From the NCBI GenBank assembly GCA_017654735.1, contig JADPYG010000088.1, forward strand, positions 4,588,001-4,652,000: a stretch of DNA of 64,000 nt, in the 5' to 3' direction. The position numbers and the translations under genes are program-made. The first letter of the stretch is position 1. The number at the start of each line of letters is the position of its first letter. The notes under the pieces were generated by a model. The model was given only the letters and a program-made list of their open reading frames with translations. It was not told where the DNA came from and made no database searches. The stretch is from Vishniacozyma victoriae. Lineage: Eukaryota > Basidiomycota > Tremellomycetes > Tremellales > Bulleribasidiaceae. Shown one piece after another: positions 47,937 to 58,970 of this stretch.

Positions 47937-48787
47937 CTCTCCCTTCTTCTAGGATGCGCCCGGGTACTCGTCGGTATGTACAAGGTGATGAGGAGTATTT
48001 ATCTAAGTTATCGATTGCGACATTTGACATTTGTCCTGTTATCTCGGAGTGGGGCGGAAGTATTTTTGGTGGAGTAATCTTTGAAGGATAGAGGTGTAGA
48101 CGAACGAGCCTGCTCCTCCCTCCTCCTAACAGCATGAGTACATTCGTGAAGTGCATGACCATAACTACGGCACGCTTCGCATTGTGTCATGTGAATGATC
48201 CACTCGCCTTCGGAACCCAAGAATCAACACCTCCCGAGACTTTGCCGGACTTTATTTTCAGCAGAGCCTAAATGCGAATTCCGGCTTGCGAAGGCTGAGC
48301 CTCACGCGGATTCCCACGTTCGCACCGGTGTCATCAAAGGGAACGAGTAATTCAAGGGCAAATCAGACATAGGAGGGCTGAATTTTCACAAGACGACAAT
48401 CAATCCTTTCACTTCTACCACTAAATTTCACCCATATGATGCTGACTCTCTGATCTATGTCTTCGAACCGGGAGAAATCGGTGCGGAAGGAAGCAGGGTA
48501 AGAATAGAGGGTAAGTATGATGTGATATCATGACTCTCCGACACCTTCGAATCGGGATATTGCTGTGCATTTCGACTCGGACTGGAGAAGGGAAGAGCAG
48601 GGAGAGGCCCGCTAAATGAAGGCTCGCTCGCTTTCAGCCTTGTCGAGCGCTCTGAGCGGTGTCGATTCGAATACCCAGAAGGCATCACTAGCCGTCGCCC
48701 GGCCGTATGCAATCGGATGGAAGGCGAGAGTCTGGGTACTTATAACTGGGCCAGCGAGCAGGTACATTCAACCATCCATTACTCAAT
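47937..48787. other. long intergenic region, no supported gene
   Basis: About 850 bases between divergent genes. Short frames exist on both strands (48008-48220 minus, 48455-48712 minus, 48616-48846 plus) but none has family motifs or splice support. The plus-strand frame at 48616-48846 could be a leader exon of the 242-aa ORF only if an unseen intron joins them. Composition is close to that of the flanking region. Confidence 0.4.
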
Positions 48788-49516
48788 ATGACCCTCAACC
48801 GATCTGTTCAAACCAAAAGTCGCCTGTCAGCTACACCTACCGGTAAGAGCGGGCTTTCGGTCACTCGCGATGCACGGCTGGTGTCTTCCATGGGCCCCCT
48901 TATTCCCGGCGACAAGGTCACCAGGATTTCACCACCTCTCCTAAGCGGAATTTCTTGGGTCGACTGGCAAAAGGTCGAAGGTACTGATTTTCCGAGACCC
49001 ACCATTGGCGCTCCCGAACACGGTTTCGTTCTCCAGGCCTACTTCCCTGCCGACACCGTCAAGATGGCACCCACGACCGCTGTCTTGACCCTCGCCCCAG
49101 GCAGTCTCGCTTCGGGCACTCTGGTATCTCGGAAAACTAATTGTGTCCTCCGGCACGATCTGGATATGAATGCCAGTCAGATTGTCACTGTTGATCCGGG
49201 GCGAGGGACCCGGCGAGGGCTGTCTCATCGCGAAGACAAGAGAGATACCGCTTACGCTTTTGTCGTAAGCAAGACGATGGCTATGAGGGTGGACCTCCCT
49301 CAGGGCGGACATGAGTACCATTTGACCCTCGACCCTAACGAAAAAGGAGAGAGGAGCATCGAAGGGGTGACGCGAACACGAGACGGACATAGTGTATGCG
49401 CAGAGGAAGAGATCAATACTGTCTATCGCGAATTCAAGGATGGCGAAGTCGTAGAGATGGAATCGGATGACGGGTCAAGCCTCTGTGAAACAGTCGACCA
49501 TCCAGTGAGTAGTTGA
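48788..49516 (+). CDS. 242-aa orphan protein
   Basis: An intronless frame of 243 codons from the ATG at 48788 to a TGA at 49514-49516. It is soluble, with mixed charge, and not low complexity. Visible elements: GPLIPGDKVTRISPPLLSGI, APEHGFVLQAYFPADTVKM, VLTLAPGSLASGTLVSRKTN and an acidic C-terminal third (VYREFKDGEVVEMESDDGS). The middle alternates strands and turns, as in a beta-rich domain. No signal peptide after the chosen ATG, no membrane segment, no known motif. A long intron-free frame beside heavily spliced genes and wide spacers hints at a lineage-restricted or recently acquired gene, but this is not proven. No function can be given. Confidence 0.5.
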   Translation: MTLNRSVQTKSRLSATPTGKSGLSVTRDARLVSSMGPLIPGDKVTRISPPLLSGISWVDWQKVEGTDFPRPTIGAPEHGFVLQAYFPADTVKMAPTTAVLTLAPGSLASGTLVSRKTNCVLRHDLDMNASQIVTVDPGRGTRRGLSHREDKRDTAYAFVVSKTMAMRVDLPQGGHEYHLTLDPNEKGERSIEGVTRTRDGHSVCAEEEINTVYREFKDGEVVEMESDDGSSLCETVDHPVSS

Positions 49517-50079
49517 AGCGTTCTGTTTATCTAGCTTTGGAGATAGAGCATGCATTCATGAGGGGTTGAATGAAAATTAGCACCATGGCACTCATTTTGG
49601 ACATGATCTTGCTCATTTAAAACGTGACGCGTATTTAATACTACGATCTAGGGGAATATATGAATTCCCTATTCCCTAGCGTAATTTACTAAATGTTACC
49701 CTGAATTTCCTGGTAATATCATGTCTCACCTCGTTGATTTATATCTCCTTCATTCATTCTCCATATAGCTCTGGTAGCATCATAACACTCTCTACTCCCT
49801 ACTCTCCACTACTCTCTACACATCGTTGATCGATACACAACACTACTCTACTACTCCTAAACACTACGCTTACTCTTATCGCAGGTCGATCACGTGTGTA
49901 CGTGTTTCAACTCTACCATCTAAAACAAGCCACCTGACGCGTAGCGCTAAACTTTATCAGTTTAAAGTATTTCGATAACAGGCAACAAATTAGGTCGGAC
50001 CTATACCACTGGTTTCATATATACGACTGGATCGTATCATCGCCGCAATCCTCCAAAAACACACTATCATCATCATACA
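49517..50079. promoter_or_regulatory. upstream region of the secreted cysteine-rich protein gene
   Basis: About 560 bases. It includes a C/T-rich tract at 49786-49826 and a CTACTC/CACTAC-rich stretch to 49880, a near-palindromic CACGTGTGTACGTG at 49890-49905, and two GACGCGTA/GACGCGT motifs (49625 and 49935). The arrangement looks like a promoter plus pyrimidine-rich leader of a well-expressed gene. Regulators unknown. Confidence 0.4.
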
Positions 50080-50533
50080 ATGGTCCAAATCATCACTTTC
50101 GTTCTCGCTCTAGCACTCTCCTTCGCATCGGTTCAAGCTGGTAAGCTGGATTCCACTCCAAACCGTGTCCCAAGCTGACATTTAGCCCCAACGCCCGACC
50201 ACGCACCATCTCTATTCAGCCACGACCCATATTCAATCCATCGTCGCACACTCATCAAGCGTGAGGTGGAAGAAGTCCCAGAGGAAAACGTTCCAGCAAC
50301 GTGTAGTTCCGAATGTGGTCTTATCAAAGTTCCAGGCGTTAAGAATGAGAGGGAAGCACTATGTAGTGAGATCGGACTTGAGGCTACACGTATGTCCGCC
50401 CTTGGTTTCAGATGATTTGAGCTAATAAACAGGGGTTTGTGCGGAATGTATCGATACTGCTTTCCCTCATACGAGATTTCAGAATTCGGCCATGTCGGAA
50501 TATGAAAAGATAATTGCGTCTTGTAAAGTCTAA
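50080..50533 (+). CDS. 121-aa secreted cysteine-rich protein
   Basis: Three exons (50080-50140, 50186-50389 and 50433-50533) sum to 366 bases, 122 codons. The first exon is exactly a signal peptide, MVQIITFVLALALSFASVQA, with the intron right at the cleavage site. A propeptide-like segment ends RTLIKR before EVEEVPEEN, a likely Kex2-type site. The mature part has six cysteines in the order TCSSEC...LCSEIG...VCAEC...SC (C-x3-C, C, C-x2-C, C), which could form three disulfides. The size, signal peptide and even Cys number resemble small secreted proteins of basidiomycetes. No known family recognised. The exons are too short to stand out individually, so automated calls could miss this gene. Confidence 0.72.
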
Positions 50534-51077
50534 ACTGGATTCAAAGGGCAGGAAATAGGAACATACGGGATATGTAGTGAGAGATGATAGGATACCGCTG
50601 GACGGTTAGGCTGTACATAATACTTAATTAGAAGAGATAGAAGATTGAATGGTCAAATGAATTACATGGACGGCTCGCCGAGTCATCGGTGTTGAGTAGA
50701 ACGGGGTCTCTACTTAATTTAATTCACGGGGACGCGCAGATGTATAGCGGCACGTCGTAGGGAGAAGGAGCGCCGAGTCAGGTTTGCTCGAACCAGGTTG
50801 CCCGACACGATCAACATGAGGTACGAGAAGCCCGCGATACCCCAAAGCTCGCGCTGGGAAACAGCTAGGGGTAGTCAAGTTCAGCGCATTTGACAACGCG
50901 ATCAGTACGAGGCTAGCTACTTCATGAGCGTCAAACAAGCAAGCTCTCGGGAATACCGAAAGGTAAGTGTGATAACGTGTATGGATTTCATAATCATCCT
51001 TAATACCAGCCTACTGCACAGTTGTTACTTATCCCCTTCTCCTTCTCTCTCATGACCTCATCTCACTCCCACTTTAA
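50534..51077. other. convergent intergenic region
   Basis: About 540 bases between the stop of the secreted protein gene and the stop of the anoctamin gene. A minus-strand frame at 50714-50938 has no support. Probably 3' UTRs plus spacer. Confidence 0.4.
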
Positions 51078-54000
51078 CTAGTCGAGCTTGGTAACTCTCC
51101 CAATCTCTCTCGCACCCTCCTCCCCACCATTCCAGAACCCACCCCTCAATCCTTCACCTCCACTTCTCTTGCTCAACCCCTCAATCTTTTTCTCAACACC
51201 ATGAGTCTTAGCCCTAAGTCTCTGGACTTCAAGCTCCTCTTTACTTCCCCTCCAGACTAATCTCTCCACTACACCCTCAACTACCCACTTTAGGATCAAA
51301 AATCCATGAGAAGCTGCTAAAGCCACTAAGGCGAGTGGGATCAAAGTGGGTAAGATGGTTCTGAGGGTGGTGTGGGAGGTGTAGGAGTTGATGATGGTTT
51401 GAAGATGGGATGTTCCTGCGTATGGGGGGACGTTTGGGTTAGGAGTTTGGGCGTGAGCAGCTAGTTCGGCTGTTGGTCGGAATAGGTAGATGAGGGCGGC
51501 GTTTGTGATGGCTCCAATCCAGGAGATGATGCTCTGATCATTAGCTTCCTTCGTCGTTGCACCACGATGGTATGAGCGGGTACGCTCGGCGCTGAACTAG
51601 CGAAGTAGTGTCATGGGAAACGTAGGACGGACCCAGAGGACAGAGGCAGTAAGGAGAAGAAAGAGCAAAGGAAGAAACAAGGAATGAAGGGAGAGGACAT
51701 ACCAAAGTCTCCAACCAACTTCCAATGCTCTCAACCCGATCCCCAACAGGTCTTCTGACATGTTTACAAATCTTTACTGCGTCCGCCCTCAACTCAACGT
51801 AATTGTTGATTAGAGCAAAGATGGGAGCCAAGGGCCATACTAGTGACCAGATTGTAATGTATCCGAATTGAGTGATCATTTCTGCGTAGTCCGCTGCTTG
51901 TCAGTCTTCTGTCGGCTTACGAGAGTACGAGTACTTGGGCGTTGAATAGGAGGATGATACCTTTAGATTGGAGAGTTGGTCTTGTGATGTACGTGGATAT
52001 GAGGTGAAGGTAGAAATGGGACGTACTAAATAGATTATACTCAGGTAACCCAAGCTCCCTCTCGACCTTCTCCAAAAACAAACTCTCAGCCTCCTCCGCC
52101 GAAGTAGGGACAGGACCCTCCTTCTCGGTTGAAATCCCATTCTTGACATTCTTGACTTTTTCAACCGCTTCTTTGACTGTCGTTTTACCTGCTCGCCAAT
52201 CGTTTATGAATCGTAAAATGAATGGTAGACCTAGTTCTAGAAACATGTTGATTACTGTCTTATCAGTTCTCTTCCCTGTTACTTGGTTGATAGGGGCGGA
52301 CCTTGATTGGTAACGGTATCTACTCATCAGTGTCGTCAAGATAGATTAGAGTGGACATACAAGCAAACAACTGCCCCTTCAATCGTCCAGCCTTGATCGA
52401 GTGCTGGGTAGTAGCCGTACCCCTAGGTCCTAATTTGACGTCGCCAGCAGCTTTGGCTAAATGGGCGGATCCTCGGGATTGATAAGAGGCAAGGGTGGAT
52501 TGGACGTATCCCATGATATGGGATCCGAAGGGGACGTATACGAATCTATCATTAGCCCACTGTTCTCTGACCTTTTAAGCGGTCTTGAAGGATCGAGATG
52601 CGAGGTGAGAAAAGGGAAGGAGATGATAAGGAAAAGAGAAGAGCTGTGAACATACGCAGTAAGGAACAAACCCAGGTAGGCAACAATCCCATTAACAGCA
52701 AAAGTCTTTACAGTTAAACTCTTCTCTGCTCCAATTGGGGTTGGATGATCTTCCCATCGAACCAATTTCCTAGCGAGGAGTTGGTATGCAGCGACGATTT
52801 GAGGGACTACTAATGCGAACAAAGCGGTCGGGATAAGAGGCTATCGGTCAAATTGTGTTCGCTTGTATTGTCGAAGAATGGAGAATCGGGAGATAGGAGA
52901 AGAAGAGGAGAAAAGGAGAAGAGAGGGGACTCACGACAACCTCTTTCCCGAACCCATCGTAGACTTCTCCCACGAATGCTTCGAGGACAAAGATACCCAT
53001 CAACAATCCTCCCAATCCCATTCCGCAAGCTGCAATAACAGGAATACTAGCTGCAACTTTAACATCTCTCTTCCCCTCATCTCCAGCATGTACAGCATCA
53101 ACCCCATCTCCATCATTTCCAGACTGCTTAAAGTTGAGATTGGCCACATATTCAGGTCGGAGTCGACCAACAGCAACAGACTCGCATCCTCGGGTACCCC
53201 ATTGAATTGCGAATTTTCGTTCTCGGACCCTCCAGTATGCTGTGAATGCTGTTGCGTAGAGTGAGAGAATGAGGGCGTAGATTGGAGGGTAACTATCTTT
53301 TGGGGTCAGGAAGAAAGTGAGGAGAGAAATAAGGGAGAGGGGGACTAGAGATCGAGAGTAGGTCGATAGGAAATCGAAGTAAAGGTGTACGGGGGGAGGT
53401 TGCTGATTGTCAGCTGCACTCCTCCAGATGTGTGTTCCGCCTCGAGGTCCTTCACTATGTAATCGTGAATGAGTACGGAAAGGCTAGACTCACATCCTGA
53501 CTAATCTGCCCCGATAATCCAGTCAATAGACCAATCTTCCAATCACCCCCAGCCCACCTACTAACCCACTCTTTGTCCGCCTGATCATCATGTAAAGCCA
53601 TAATACTCTTTACTCTCGTCCATTCTCCAATACCAGGCGTAATGCCAAGTCCATGTTGAATAGGAGGAGCAGTGAGGAGTGAGTATAGAAGTCGAAGTTT
53701 CGTTGCTGGAGTAGTGGGGTTAGAGACGGGTCGAGGGGGTAGATTATGGGCTTTATCCAATGCACTATTATCAGTTTCATCCTTCACCCTCGCGAGTGTA
53801 AAAAGGGACTCACCTCTCACGCTCGACTAGCTCTTTGGTTTTCTCATCAGAGATCCCAACAAAGACCCATACCTCCTCCGGCTTCTTCTCGTCCTCTTTC
53901 TTATCCTTCCCAGAGACTTTAGCAGGCCTAGAAGCCACTTTCAATCCTCCCTCACCTTCCAAGGCTCTCAATAAAGCTTCATACCCCTCTCTCACCTCTG

Positions 54001-54220
54001 ACACTCCTTTTGTTCGATCTCCCTTGATGGAAATATCATAGGGAATTACGAAATCCACATTGAATGGATTCGAAGGGTGGTTTGAATCCAATTTGGAAGG
54101 GACGGGCGGACCTGCGGATGTGGAAGAAGCTTTCACCTCTGGGGCTAATTGTACATTCCCCTCGTCTTGGATAGGCTGTTGTGATTTCGAGCGAGTTACT
54201 CGCTGTCTAGGGGCTGACAT
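51078..54220 (-). CDS. IST2: anoctamin/TMEM16 family protein, Ist2-like
   Basis: Minus strand; ATG 54220-54218, stop TAG 51078-51080, about ten exons, roughly 850 aa. The N-terminal cytosolic domain includes FNVDFVIPYDISIKG and an RRM-like fold expected of this family. Membrane segments include SLVPLSLISLLTFFLTP, ASIPVIAACGMGLGGLLMGI, IPTALFALVVPQIVAAYQLL and FAVNGIVAYLGLFLTAYV. The core ends QFGYITIWSLVWPLAPIFAL followed by INNYVELRADAVKICKHVRR, the classic anoctamin block, and RPVGDRVESIGSWLETL. A C-terminal helix pair then precedes a basic tail. Fungal Ist2 tethers ER to plasma membrane; other family members scramble lipids. The acidic, Lys-rich linkers fit an Ist2 type. Exon ends in the middle are inferred from frame. 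Confidence 0.88.
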
Positions 54221-54717
54221 TGTTACTCTTGTCAGTATGAGAAGAGGTGAACAGGTAAGAAGTCAAGTCAAAGGACGTCGATCAATGACGTCAACAAATA
54301 GCAATAATAATAATGTGGCACCCCCACTTGTGGCGGCTAGAGTATCACCTGTCAAAGAGGGTACCATTCTAACATCTAAATGAAGCACCTCAACCTCCAA
54401 TTTCTCCCATCAAAGTGAATGGGAGCTCAATCTAAAACACTCTCCCACCTACTGATTATCCACGATCAGCGAATTACCCTTTCATCCCACACCATCATTC
54501 CCTCTTTGCTGATCAGAAACAAAGGACGGTAGGGTCAGATCTAAGGAATGAACGCTATTGATCAGCGTGATGAGCGAGCATTGAGTGAAAGTGGATGGTA
54601 TATATTCTAGCTCTGAGCCGATGATGATTTCTCATTTTCTCATCACTTCGCTTTTCCATTTCATACGCTTGACGCATACCATACCACCACACACTTGACA
54701 TACTTACATACTTCACC
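54221..54717. promoter_or_regulatory. divergent promoter of anoctamin and the 547-aa protein gene
   Basis: About 500 bases. An AATAATAATAAT run at 54303-54313 and a TGACGTCA-containing region (54284-54294, ATGACGTCAAC), which is a CRE/ATF-type palindrome, lie near the anoctamin start. Their use is not shown. Confidence 0.4.
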
Positions 54718-56481
54718 ATGTCGCTTGATCCAGTCCTCAAGAGACATTACATCAATGTGTGAGCCGTCTTCCTCCTCTCTTCATCTCTTCCCAGCCTTCC
54801 ACCATAACGACTCTTCGTGCAATCATCATCTACCTTCCATTAGACACCACTCACTCGAAGAACCAGACTGACATCCAGTCCTAAACCCCAATCCCGCCCA
54901 ATTCCCAATTCCAAAACCCCACCCCGTTCTCAGACAATCTCCAACCCTTCACTATCCTCCTACACCCGGTCAGACCTCTTATCACTCTCCCTATCCCCAT
55001 CACCCCTTACAGCGCACCACGCCCCTCCCCTCCCAGCGACCGCATCGATGGTCGAAGATGTCTCGCGTATCCTCGCTTCACCAAGTGTTGAGAAGATTGA
55101 AAAAGTTAACACGATCCTCCGAAAGGATTCTGTAGAGTTTTTAGAGGGGTTGGTTAAGCAGGGAAAATTAGATCCTTCTACTCCTATTACTGCCATTCCA
55201 CCTCCTCCCCCCAAAGAAGAGGTGGCAGGGGTGGTGAGGAGTAGGACATTACCTATGCCCGTTCCTGCTCCTGTGGTCGTTAAGCGAAAGAACACTCTTT
55301 TCCCTCTCTCCAATCATCCGGGACAACTCCACTCCCAATCCAAAAGTCAAGAGGAGAGTGAAGAAGGATGGGGTGAATTCGGTTCAATGGTAGTATCAGA
55401 TGGTACTTTCGATGAACAAGATGGTAAACCCAAAGAACCTCAAGCTGTCTTATTAGACTTCGAAATCGATTCAACCCTCTCCCCAATCGATATTGAATTG
55501 ATGTCCGCCAAGCGACTACCCTCTTCATCACCTGTGACTATCCCCATTCCACCCATCACCAGACCCGGTGGAGGAGCTGGATCAATATTCAATAAATCAT
55601 TAGGATCAGCCACTGGACATGGACAGTATTCACCCGCTTCCCCATCTCCTCTGTCTTTGAGTTTAGCTCAATCAATCTCGAAACGACATGAAGGACTAAG
55701 GAACCTGCTATCCACTTCCCCCTCAACTGGGATCGGAAAGGCTCAACCCTCACCTGGACCCCAGACTGCTCGATCACCAAATGTTCAGAGCGTGACTATC
55801 GTTTCATCCCCAATTGAAGATTTACTTCCTTGGAGAAAAGCTTCACTTCTCTCTGCTAAACCTATCCCCATAGCCCCGACTCCACCAGTCAACTCGGCTC
55901 CCCCAACCAAGTCCATCCCGGGAGTAAGGAAGACAATCGGTTCCCTAAACGCTTTTGCCCCTCCATTCCCACTTCCACAAACTACCCCTTCTTCCTTCTC
56001 CACCACTCCTGCTGTCTCTGTTCCCGCTGGAGCTATCGCAGCCAGGGCAGAATCATCAACCCTCCCCCTCCCTCCCTCTCTTCCAAAGAAACCAACAACC
56101 ATCTTACCCCCCGTATTTGTCAAGAGGGAATTAGCAATGCTTCCCCAGACAATGGCTTTACCTGACGTCCCCCCAATGGGAGAAGATTGGAATGGAGAAA
56201 GAAGTTTAAGTGGGAATGAAAAAAGGAGGAGGGCAAGTGAATTTCCAAGTTCCGTTACTAGTCATGGCTGGGGCGGTAGTTCCAGCCAAGGTGTGGGCAT
56301 GGGGTTGAACGTTGGGTTGGAAGGGTTGAGTAGACCTGGTAGTTCGTTGTCGATGACTAGGAGTATTAGTGGGTTGAGCATTAGTGGTGAGGCTGGAGGG
56401 AGTGCTCCCAATAGTAGACGACCACAGAGGTTGGTTAGTCTAGGTGAGAAATTGAAGGAGAATATCAATCGAGCTGTGTAG
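54718..56481 (+). CDS. 547-aa Pro/Ser-rich protein of unknown function
   Basis: Two exons: 54718-54758 (MSLDPVLKRHYINV) and 54879-56481, with a 120-nt intron, unusually long for this region, ending GACATCCAG. The exons sum to 1644 bases, 548 codons. The first exon restores frame to the long second one, so the ATG at 55048 is internal. A short folded-looking segment follows a disordered start: SMVEDVSRILASPSVEKIEK, then VNTILRKDSVEFLEGLVKQ. The rest is Pro/Ser/Thr-rich with motifs such as GWGEFGSMVVSD, DIELMSAKRLP and DLLPWRKAS, and a conserved-looking C-terminus RPQRLVSLGEKLKENINRAV. It reads as a scaffold or trafficking adaptor with short linear motifs (WxxF-like GWGEF). No family recognised. 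Confidence 0.7.
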
Positions 56482-56783
56482 TCTTCCATCACTGTAGACG
56501 CCTGTAGACATTCTCATACCTTGTACCATTCACCATGTATTATCAGACTTGAACTTTACGCTCTTCCCCGGTCTGTACCGACAGATCTGACCGTACGATC
56601 TCGCTTCCACCAAAGTAAATAAATAGGGTACAGTGAGAACACGTCAGCAAATAGTCAGCCATGGCAAAGATAAATCAGCACCACAAATCATATCTATACA
56701 TCGTATTCCAAACCACCCACCTGCTCAAACTTTAGATCCTAATTCCATATCCAATCCCGTTCCCATTCCCAACCGCTCTAGAT
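56482..56783. other. convergent intergenic region
   Basis: 302 bases of A/T- and C-rich sequence between two stop codons. Both 3' UTRs are expected here. Nothing else seen. Confidence 0.4.
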
Positions 56784-58490
56784 CTAATAAAATCGAATGA
56801 CCATAACACTCAAATTATCAGTCGAGTAATTACCCATTGCGTGATCCAATAGCTTCTTGGAAGCTTCTTGGGGATCTTGGATATTTCGAATAAGGTCCAC
56901 AGCTTGTTGATCCTCACATACGTCCCATAGCTGTTCATTAGCCCCTATGCACGGTTTGCGAGTGTAGCAACTGGAGAGAGAGCGGACACGAGGAAGAGGG
57001 AGGGAGGTAGCAGCAACGGAAGGTGAAGGAAGGACATACCCCGTCACAGGCCACAATCAAGAACTCGTCCGATTGATCCAAAGTCGTCTCGGTAGTGTAC
57101 GGTGATCCCACTACGAATTCCTTCATCGACGCGTCTCCAAGCGAACGCGTTACAGCGAGGACACCTATTCATCAGAATCTTCATCACCGATCCTCACGGA
57201 TACGGATCACATACCATTAACACGGTTGTTCATGACGAAACCTCCAGCATCCATAATCCTCTTTGCTTCCTGGGTATCACTCCCTTTATGATCATATGTC
57301 AATCGTACGGCTTTACCTCCTCGCCTAAAATTCAGCTTGGATCTGATACAGGTAGATGGGTGACGTACGATAGAACGGCCCTAGCATCTCCGACGTTGGC
57401 AGTGTAAAGAACCCTCTTCAATGGTTTATCACTCTGACTCTTTGGGTCGATAGCATCCACCCTTGATCCATCACTCGCAGAGACTGCAATTCCATCATCT
57501 TCCACAGCTTCATCATTGGCCCCAGAACTAGTGAGGCCCTTGACAAAGTTCCTTATCCTTCTCCCAGACATCTTTCTCTTTAATCCACTATCAGTCCCGT
57601 CTCCACTGGATGAGGCGCCGATGGAATCTTCCCGTGCTCGAACACTCAATGATGTCTGGGCTTCCAACTCGTCTTCACCTTTACCGTGCATCAATCCTCT
57701 TGCGGTTATGTTGGGGTTGGTGAATCCTTTAGGCTCGTTTTCGAGGTCTTGTTCCACCCTTAGGAAGGCGGTGACTGCTGTACAGCCAGATTGCGTTTTG
57801 CCGGAAGCAGCGAGGGCGGAAAGGCGCGAGTCGACAACTTGGAAGGTCTTGTTGAGGAGGTCGGGAACCGCTTGGTCGGGGTGGGACAACGTTGCGTCGA
57901 GTAGGTACTGGATATCAGCTCGTCTCCCAGAAAGCAGGAAATATAGCTGACCTCGTGGAAGTTCTGACCACACCACTCGGCAGCATGTTTTCCAGCGTGG
58001 CCACTACTCATCAGCTCCGACCTACACTCGAGAGTGGGCAACTGACTCAAAGACGGCAAAGTACCCTTGGCCCCTGACTCCACAATAATCATAAACGAAA
58101 CTGTGAGAATCCTCCATAGTCCGCCTACACCTCTTATTCTTGTCTTCACTCACACCAACTCGGAAAGCGAGATTCTCCTCGGAGGCGGATTTCCCAGCAG
58201 CAGGATGACAGTTGAGTGTCTATCATCAGCGTCTACTCCACACTGATCGAAAGAGAATGACTCACTCCGAAAGTATCATGCCCATCTGCAACGGTCACAC
58301 TCTTGCTCCTAGCATTAGGACCTTCAGTGAATAATCCACCGGGTCCGGGGCTCGGACCCACATTGGGATTAGGTCGTCGAGTACTGGGGACAGGGTCGGG
58401 GGAGGAGAGGTCGGCATCAGACATGGAAGTGGGGGTAACGGTTTGAGGGGGAGAGCTGGGAGTCCTGGTAGTTAGGACGTGAAGCATCAT
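56784..58490 (-). CDS. PTC1: PP2C protein phosphatase, Ptc1-like
   Basis: Minus strand; ATG 58490-58488, stop TAG 56784-56786, about seven exons, roughly 450 aa. A disordered N-terminus of about 70 residues leads to [20 protein letters not shown] and [20 protein letters not shown], then [20 protein letters not shown]. These contain the metal-binding RTMED and FDGHAG motifs. Then come [49 protein letters not shown] and [21 protein letters not shown], and then [20 protein letters not shown] and [16 protein letters not shown]. The order and VGVSEDKN...RRTMED fit yeast Ptc1, which dampens MAPK pathways including the Pkc1 and HOG ones. A Ser/Arg-rich insertion after GFTNPN is specific to this gene and may regulate it. 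All metal-binding Asp residues are present, so it should be active. Confidence 0.9.
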
Positions 58491-58554
58491 GATGTGAAGT
58501 ATAGATGTAGAGGGGTGTGCGTAAGGGGAAGTGTAGTGTGTCTACTGGGCGTTT

Positions 58555-58970
58555 TCAGGACCCTGAGTGATCGTCAAAGTCCTCACTGGTGGTGATGGAA
58601 TAATTACGAGATGGAAATGATGAAAGATGATAGAGGGAAGATAGAACTTACACTCCGACAGATGCCATGATTGCTTCTTTAGCTATAAAAGAAGGTCGGT
58701 AAGCATTCAACGCGTAGGGAGGGAAAGATGAGCGAGACGGGGCGACTGTGCAGCATATCGCTCGCATCGCCCTGCTGAAATTGTGTTGTGAAAGAGGACA
58801 TGTGAATAGTGTACCATCTGGAAGAGATGATGCCACAGAAGAGATGAAAGGGTTTGAGACCACATACAATGTTCTTCCTTTAATCCAAGGTCCGCCAATT
58901 TAGGATGATCAGGATGATTCTGAGCAAGGGTAGATGGTTGAGGGGGGCGAGTATCGGATGATCCAGACAT
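58555..58970 (-). CDS. putative 54-aa acidic microprotein
   Basis: A three-exon model on the minus strand: 58970-58868, 58682-58652 and 58585-58555. Splice pairs are GTATGT/TTTTATAG and GTAAGT/CACCAG. The lengths (103+31+31) give 55 codons with an open frame. The product starts MSGSSDTRPPQPSTLAQNHP, continues with ADLGLKEEHSKEAIMASVGV and ends EDFDDHSGS. It has no signal peptide or membrane helix. The first intron would be 185 nt, long for the region. The gene lies only 65 bases upstream of PTC1, so it could instead be a 5' leader of that gene. I do not recognise it; evidence is splice and frame consistency alone. Confidence 0.4.

Noticed and set aside
48008..48220. Minus-strand 70-aa frame with a C-x2-C-x9-C pattern, reminiscent of mitochondrial twin-CX9C proteins
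   Set aside because: Only one half of the twin motif is present and no splice partner supplies the other. No further family feature.
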